7,354 nt of DNA from Spirochaetaceae bacterium (GTDB lineage Bacteria; Spirochaetota; Spirochaetia; Treponematales; Breznakiellaceae). Below the pieces are notes generated by a model that did no database searches, was not told the DNA's origin, and was given only the letters and a program-made list of their open reading frames with translations. The position numbers and the translations under genes were made by a program. Where the stretch lies: assembly GCA_031278295.1 (NCBI GenBank), contig JAITKQ010000014.1, forward strand, positions 1-7,354. The letters run 5' to 3'. The first letter of the stretch is position 1; each line of letters starts with the position of its first letter. Positions 5,351 to 7,354 of this stretch are shown in pieces.

Positions 5351-6763
5351 TTGGGTAATACCGGGATTGTAACCCAGGTCGTGGGGCCTGTAATTGATGT
5401 GCGCTTTGAAGAAGGTCAGGCGCCGGCCATTTTTAACGCTCTGGAAGTTAAGGTCCAGCCCGAAAAGGGGCTTGAGGGGCAAACCGGACGCACGGTGGTG
5501 ATGGAAGTGATGCAACACATCGGGGATAACCGTGTACGTTGCGTCGCGATGTCCGCTACGGAAGGACTTTCGCGGGGGCTTCCGGCTCTCGATACGGGCA
5601 GCCCGATCAAGGTGCCGGTGGGCGAGGAGGTCCTAGGGCGTATGTTCAGCGTAACAGGAGCCCCGATCGATGACCTAGGCGCTTTTTTCTGCCAAAAATA
5701 CGAATCCATCCACCGAAACGCGCCGGCTTTTGCCGAGCAAAAGCCGGCCACCGAGGTTTTCGAGACCGGCATAAAGGTCATAGACCTGATAGCGCCGTAC
5801 GCGAAGGGCGGCAAGATCGGGCTGTTTGGCGGGGCCGGCGTCGGGAAAACCGTCATCATAATGGAGCTGATCCGCAATATAGCGACCGAACATTCCGGCT
5901 ATTCCGTATTTTCCGGCGTTGGCGAACGTAGCCGTGAAGGCAACGACCTCTGGAACGAGATGAACGAGTCCGGCGTAATCAAAAAGACCGCGCTTGTTTT
6001 TGGCCAGATGAACGAGCCGCCGGGGGCCCGTATGCGCGTCGCTCTTTCCGGCCTCACTATGGCCGAACATTTTCGTGACGAATCCGGCCAGGACGTGCTT
6101 CTTTTCATAGACAACATTTTCCGTTTCATCCAGGCCGGCGCGGAAGTTTCCGCCCTGCTGGGACGTATTCCAAGCGCCGTCGGTTACCAGCCTACGCTTG
6201 CAAACGAGATGGGGGCCTTACAGGAACGCATCGCCAGCACGTCCCGTGGTTCAATTACCAGCGTGCAGGCCGTCTATGTTCCCGCCGATGACTTTACAGA
6301 CCCGGCCCCGGCCACAACATTTGCCCACCTTGACGCGACAACGGTTCTTGACCGCAAGATTGTTGACCTGGGTATATACCCGGCGGTTGATCCGCTGGCC
6401 TCCACTTCGCGTATCCTCGATCCGGCGCTTGTAGGCAGCGAGCACTACGAAACCGCGCGACGGGCGCAGCAGCTACTTCAACGTTACAAGGAATTACAGG
6501 ACATAATCGCGATACTCGGTATGGACGAACTTTCCGTCGAGGACAAACTGCTTGTATCACGCGCCCGCAAGGTGCAGCGCTTCTTTAGCCAGCCTTTCTT
6601 TGTCGCCGAAAAATTCAGCGGTATTGGGGGCAGGTATGTGCCGGTAAAAGAAACGGTGCGCGGTTTCAGGATGATTCTGGACGGCGAACTGGACAGTGTT
6701 CACGAGCAAAACTTTTTCATGGCAGGCACGATTGATGAGGTTTTAGCCACACACAAGGGTTAA
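5351..6763 (+). CDS. atpD: F-type ATP synthase subunit beta
   Basis: A catalytic subunit of the F1 head at the cytoplasmic face of the membrane. It makes or hydrolyses ATP as gamma turns. Started at TTG 5351 it has 470 residues, normal for the family. Motifs numbered from that start are the beta-barrel N-terminus GIVTQVVGPVIDVRF, Walker A GGAGVGKT (160-167), GERSREGND with catalytic glutamate E192, Walker B LLFIDN with D254, the alpha/beta signature PAVDPLASTS (345-354), and the DELSEED-type loop DELSVED (392-398). Every key catalytic residue is present, so it should be active. An 11-residue extension from GTG 5318 is possible but unlikely. It has its own promoter and is followed one base later by atpC. 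No alpha, gamma, delta or Fo gene is in the window. Gene order suggests an atpDC-first operon, but the sequence itself reads as a canonical F1 beta. Confidence 0.97.
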   Translation: MGNTGIVTQVVGPVIDVRFEEGQAPAIFNALEVKVQPEKGLEGQTGRTVVMEVMQHIGDNRVRCVAMSATEGLSRGLPALDTGSPIKVPVGEEVLGRMFSVTGAPIDDLGAFFCQKYESIHRNAPAFAEQKPATEVFETGIKVIDLIAPYAKGGKIGLFGGAGVGKTVIIMELIRNIATEHSGYSVFSGVGERSREGNDLWNEMNESGVIKKTALVFGQMNEPPGARMRVALSGLTMAEHFRDESGQDVLLFIDNIFRFIQAGAEVSALLGRIPSAVGYQPTLANEMGALQERIASTSRGSITSVQAVYVPADDFTDPAPATTFAHLDATTVLDRKIVDLGIYPAVDPLASTSRILDPALVGSEHYETARRAQQLLQRYKELQDIIAILGMDELSVEDKLLVSRARKVQRFFSQPFFVAEKFSGIGGRYVPVKETVRGFRMILDGELDSVHEQNFFMAGTIDEVLATHKG

Positions 6764-6764
6764 A

Positions 6765-7184
6765 ATGGCCGCATTATTTACGCTTGAAATATACACCCCC
6801 TACCGGCTTTTCTTTTCCGAAACGGTAGAGATGATCGTACTAAACATAGCCGACGGCGAGATAGGGATTCAGGCCGGCCATGACCGTTTTACCGCGCCGG
6901 TAAAGTGTTGTGTGGCGAGGATCAAGGACAGAAGCGGCGTCTGGAAGCCTGTATTCATAGCCGATGGTATAGTCGAGGTTAAACGTCATAAATCAGTCAT
7001 TTTGGTCGGTTCGGCGGAATGGCCGGAAGAAATCGACTATGAGCGCGTTTTGCAGTCAAAAAAGGAAGCCGAAGAAATTCTAAAAAGCGAAGGCTTCCAG
7101 TTTGAGATCGCCGCCGCCAGACAAAAGCTAAAACGGTCCGGCATACGACTCCAGACCCTGAAGGCCGCCGGCCTTCAGGGTTGA
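6765..7184 (+). CDS. atpC: F-type ATP synthase subunit epsilon
   Basis: The central-stalk subunit of F1, which binds gamma, couples rotation and can inhibit ATP hydrolysis. At 139 residues its length is typical. The N-terminal beta-sandwich (about 1-86) begins FTLEIYTPYRLFFSETVEMI and contains the family hallmark DGEIGIQAGHD (30-40) and the strand FIADGIVEVK (64-73). The C-terminal helical hairpin (about 89-135) includes YERVLQSKKEAEEILK. ATG 6765 lies one base after the atpD stop, with AAGGG (6755-6759) in the last atpD codons as RBS, so the two are co-transcribed and probably translationally coupled. The last nine sense codons are a perfect hairpin (7155-7181). The next atp gene is not found before the window ends. 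Confidence 0.93.
   Translation: MAALFTLEIYTPYRLFFSETVEMIVLNIADGEIGIQAGHDRFTAPVKCCVARIKDRSGVWKPVFIADGIVEVKRHKSVILVGSAEWPEEIDYERVLQSKKEAEEILKSEGFQFEIAAARQKLKRSGIRLQTLKAAGLQG
7155..7181 (+). terminator. Perfect 12-bp hairpin over the last codons of atpC
   Basis: The arm accctgaaggcc (7155-7166) pairs exactly with ggccttcagggt (7170-7181) across a GCC loop. It spans the codons T131-G139 and ends directly at the TGA stop. The sequence after it (ttcgcggcg) has no T-run, so intrinsic termination would be inefficient. It could act as a partial terminator, an RNA 3'-end stabiliser or a processing point separating atpDC from downstream genes. The pairing is certain and the function inferred. Confidence 0.55.
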
Positions 7185-7234
7185 TTCGCGGCGCGTAGCG
7201 ATACGCTGACAAAGGCCTTACCCGCCTATGCGGT

Positions 7235-7290
7235 TAGGGAAACGCTGATTAACTTGACGCTAATCGCGTTTCCCTAAGGAGAGAGCTCAT
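7235..7290 (+). repeat. Hairpin repeat, copy 2 (inverted relative to copy 1 at 76-131)
   Basis: The arms agggaaacgc (7236-7245) and gcgtttccct (7266-7275) pair perfectly over 10 bp. An inner gatt/aatc stem with a one-base bulge follows, then the tail taaggagagagctcat (7275-7290). The tail is identical to that of copy 1, and the variable stem base pair changes as a pair (C-G there, A-T here). The hairpin starts 51 bases after the atpC stop, in the same sense as that gene. After it, 7291-7354 shows no gene I can support. A TTG at 7295, 11 bases past AAGGAGAG, opens a frame to the window edge, but its product is not recognisable. Confidence 0.85.
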
Positions 7291-7354
7291 TTCATTGCGC
7301 ATTTGGGGCTGTAAAAGAAGTCCCGATTCGGCGGGAAGAGATCGCTCGCGCACA

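Noticed and set aside
7295..7354. Open frame from TTG 7295 to the window edge, after the AAGGAG of repeat copy 2, as a candidate next atp gene.
   Set aside because: Only about 20 codons are visible. They are charged and hydrophilic, unlike an AtpQ, AtpI or subunit-a N-terminus, and cannot be supported.

Overview
The window carries five protein-coding genes around a divergent intergenic region. Two genes read leftward (a histone-deacetylase-family amidohydrolase and, upstream of it, a secreted putative zinc metalloprotease). Three read rightward (a GHKL-HDOD signalling protein, then the beta and epsilon subunits of an F-type ATP synthase). I cannot name the organism from sequence alone. The GHKL-HDOD architecture and the general look of the secreted metalloprotease suggest a spirochaete, perhaps a gut Treponema of intermediate GC, but this is a weak, memory-based inference.

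Layout. Positions 1-131 hold a nested palindrome (16-73) and a hairpin repeat (76-131). Positions 189-1295 (minus) encode the HDAC-like enzyme. Its ATG overlaps the TGA of the 1292-3046 (minus) metalloprotease gene, so the two form a translationally coupled leftward unit. The 5' end of the metalloprotease gene runs through a 74-base terminal-inverted-repeat element (2973-3046), which seems to have replaced the native start codon. Positions 3047-3619 are a palindrome-rich divergent intergenic region with no convincing gene. Positions 3620-5125 encode the GHKL-HDOD protein, whose codons are visibly more AT-rich than those of its neighbours. After a 190-base gap holding a good sigma70-type promoter (5284-5313), atpD (best start TTG 5351) and atpC (6765-7184) follow one base apart. 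A perfect 12-bp hairpin covers the last nine sense codons of atpC. A second, inverted copy of the left-end hairpin repeat lies at 7235-7290, and no further atp gene begins before the window ends.

How they work together. The two ATP synthase genes form one transcription unit for the catalytic and regulatory parts of F1. Their position first in a unit, with no alpha or gamma gene upstream, matches atpDC-first arrangements (N-ATPase operons or Bacteroidetes-type operons) or a split atp locus. It does not match the classical order with atpDC last. The HDAC-like enzyme and the metalloprotease are linked by the ATGA overlap, but no shared pathway is evident. I see no phage, CRISPR, toxin-antitoxin or defence system.

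The most interesting material is non-coding. Two inverted copies of a hairpin repeat bound the block and show paired (compensatory) stem substitutions and an embedded Shine-Dalgarno-like tail. A small inverted-repeat element has been captured as the translation start of a secreted protein. A codon-exact hairpin sits at the end of atpC.
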